This document shows, one piece after another, positions 6,267 through 7,099 of a stretch of 7,099 nucleotides of DNA. The notes under the pieces are model-generated. The model had not been told where the DNA came from, ran no database searches, and saw only the letters and a program-made list of their open reading frames with translations. The stretch comes from an uncultured Ruminococcus sp. (GTDB lineage Bacteria > Bacillota > Clostridia > Oscillospirales > Acutalibacteraceae). The translations under genes were made by a program, and so were the position numbers. The stretch lies in assembly GCA_902773155.1 (NCBI GenBank), contig CACYDK010000106.1, positions 1 through 7,099 on the forward strand. Reading direction: 5' to 3'. Every line of letters starts with the position of its first letter. The stretch's first letter is position 1.

Positions 6267-7099
6267 TTAGTCTCTGTATTCTTCTATTGCGTATACCTCG
6301 AAGACGTCGCCTTCCTTAAGGTCGCTGAACTTTTCGAGACAGATACCGCACTCGTAGCCTTCGGCGACTTCCTTTACGGAGTCCTTGAAGCGCTGGAGAG
6401 AGCCTATTTTGTCGTCGGCGACAATGATACCGTCGCGAACGACTCTTACCAGGCCGTCGCGGGAGATCTTGCCCTTTGTGACGTAGGAGCCGGCAACGAC
6501 GCCGACGCTCTTGATGCGGATGACGTTGCGCACCTCGGCGGTTCCAAGGTCAACCTCGCGGGTCTTGGGAGCGAGCATACCCTTCATCGCGCTTTCGATC
6601 TCCTCTATGCAGTCGTAGATAACGCGGTAGAGTCTGAGGTCTACGCCGTCGCGCTCGGCGTTAGCCTGCGCGCTGGGCTCGGGACGAACGTTGAAGCCTA
6701 CGATAATGGCGTTCGAGGCGTTCGCGAGCATAACGTCGCTCTCGTTTACCGCGCCGACCGCGCCGTGGATGATATTTACCCTGACCTCGTCGTTGGTGAG
6801 CTTTTCGAGGCTCTGTCTTACAGCCTCGACCGAGCCCTGAACGTCGGCCTTGACGATGATCTTGAGCTCCTTCATATCGCCCTGCTTCATCTGATCAAAG
6901 AGATTGTCGAGGGTGACCTTGGTCTGAGCCTTAAACATTTCTTCCTTGCGCTCGTTTTTGCGCTGGTTGACAAGCTGACGGGCGAGGTGCTCGTTGGTGA
7001 CGGAGTTGAAGGTGTCGCCGCCTACCGGAACCTCGTCGAGACCGATGATCTCTACAGGAACCGAGGGACCCGCGTCCTGAACCTTTTCGCCCTTGTCGT
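6267..7099 (-). CDS. infB: Translation initiation factor IF-2, C-terminal part (5'-partial)
   Basis: IF-2 is the GTPase that brings initiator fMet-tRNA to the 30S subunit and promotes subunit joining. The window holds 276 codons of the C-terminal part; the G domain lies beyond the right edge. An in-frame ATG at 6938 is internal. Upstream of it the frame continues to the window edge and encodes typical IF-2 sequence, including GPSVPVEIIGLDEVPVGGD and LARQLVNQRK. Next comes VTLDNLF, then ELKIIVKADVQGSVEAVRQS, and IIHGAVGAVNESDVMLANAS followed by IIVGFNVRP (the domain III/C1 region). The tRNA-binding C2 domain follows, with MKGMLAPKTREVDLGTAEVR, GSYVTKGKISRDG and GYECGICLEKFSDLKEGDV. The gene heads the visible part of the infB-rbfA-nrnA-truB series. 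No broken frame or odd residue is seen. Confidence 0.96.
   Translation of the reverse strand, partial: DKGEKVQDAGPSVPVEIIGLDEVPVGGDTFNSVTNEHLARQLVNQRKNERKEEMFKAQTKVTLDNLFDQMKQGDMKELKIIVKADVQGSVEAVRQSLEKLTNDEVRVNIIHGAVGAVNESDVMLANASNAIIVGFNVRPEPSAQANAERDGVDLRLYRVIYDCIEEIESAMKGMLAPKTREVDLGTAEVRNVIRIKSVGVVAGSYVTKGKISRDGLVRVVRDGIIVADDKIGSLQRFKDSVKEVAEGYECGICLEKFSDLKEGDVFEVYAIEEYRD

Noticed and set aside
1..7099. A novel defence, mobile or RNA-guided system.
   Set aside because: All long coding regions match sugar-uptake or core translation families; no integrase, transposase, repeat array, reverse transcriptase or toxin-antitoxin signature is visible.

Overview
The window looks like a chromosomal piece of a Gram-positive, Clostridia-type bacterium, perhaps a gut Oscillospirales/Ruminococcus relative. 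This assignment is an inference. It rests on the moderate GC content, the strong AGGAGG-type ribosome binding sites, the lipoprotein-type signal peptide on an amylase, and the infB-rbfA-nrnA(DHH)-truB gene order typical of Firmicutes. No 16S or other direct taxonomic marker is present.

The left half (1-3886, + strand) is an alpha-glucan uptake locus. It holds the 3' part of a MalF-type ABC permease, which is cut by the left edge. A complete MalG-type permease overlaps it by 4 bases. After a terminator-like hairpin comes a 544-residue GH13 alpha-amylase-family lipoprotein. The likely division of labour is that the surface-anchored GH13 enzyme trims starch or maltodextrins and the MalF/MalG channel imports the products. 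The solute-binding protein and the ATPase are not in the window. The binding-protein gene would be expected just upstream, and the ATPase may be a shared MsiK-type protein encoded elsewhere.

The two halves converge on a 112-bp intergenic region (3887-3998). It contains a perfect 13-bp stem hairpin with a T-run on the minus-strand side.

The right half (3999-7099, - strand) is the distal part of the conserved translation operon, transcribed right to left: infB (IF-2, C-terminal part only, cut by the right edge), rbfA, nrnA (DHH/DHHA1 phosphoesterase) and truB (tRNA pseudouridine-55 synthase). rbfA/nrnA and nrnA/truB overlap, which implies translational coupling. infB and rbfA are separated by an 84-bp spacer with notable potential RNA structure. 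The operon ends after truB, and the ribF often found next is not here.

I see no mobile element, CRISPR array, tRNA/rRNA gene, defence system or clearly novel system. Every long coding region belongs to a known family. The points most worth a second look are the intergenic RNA structures at malG/amylase and infB/rbfA, and two gene-start corrections.
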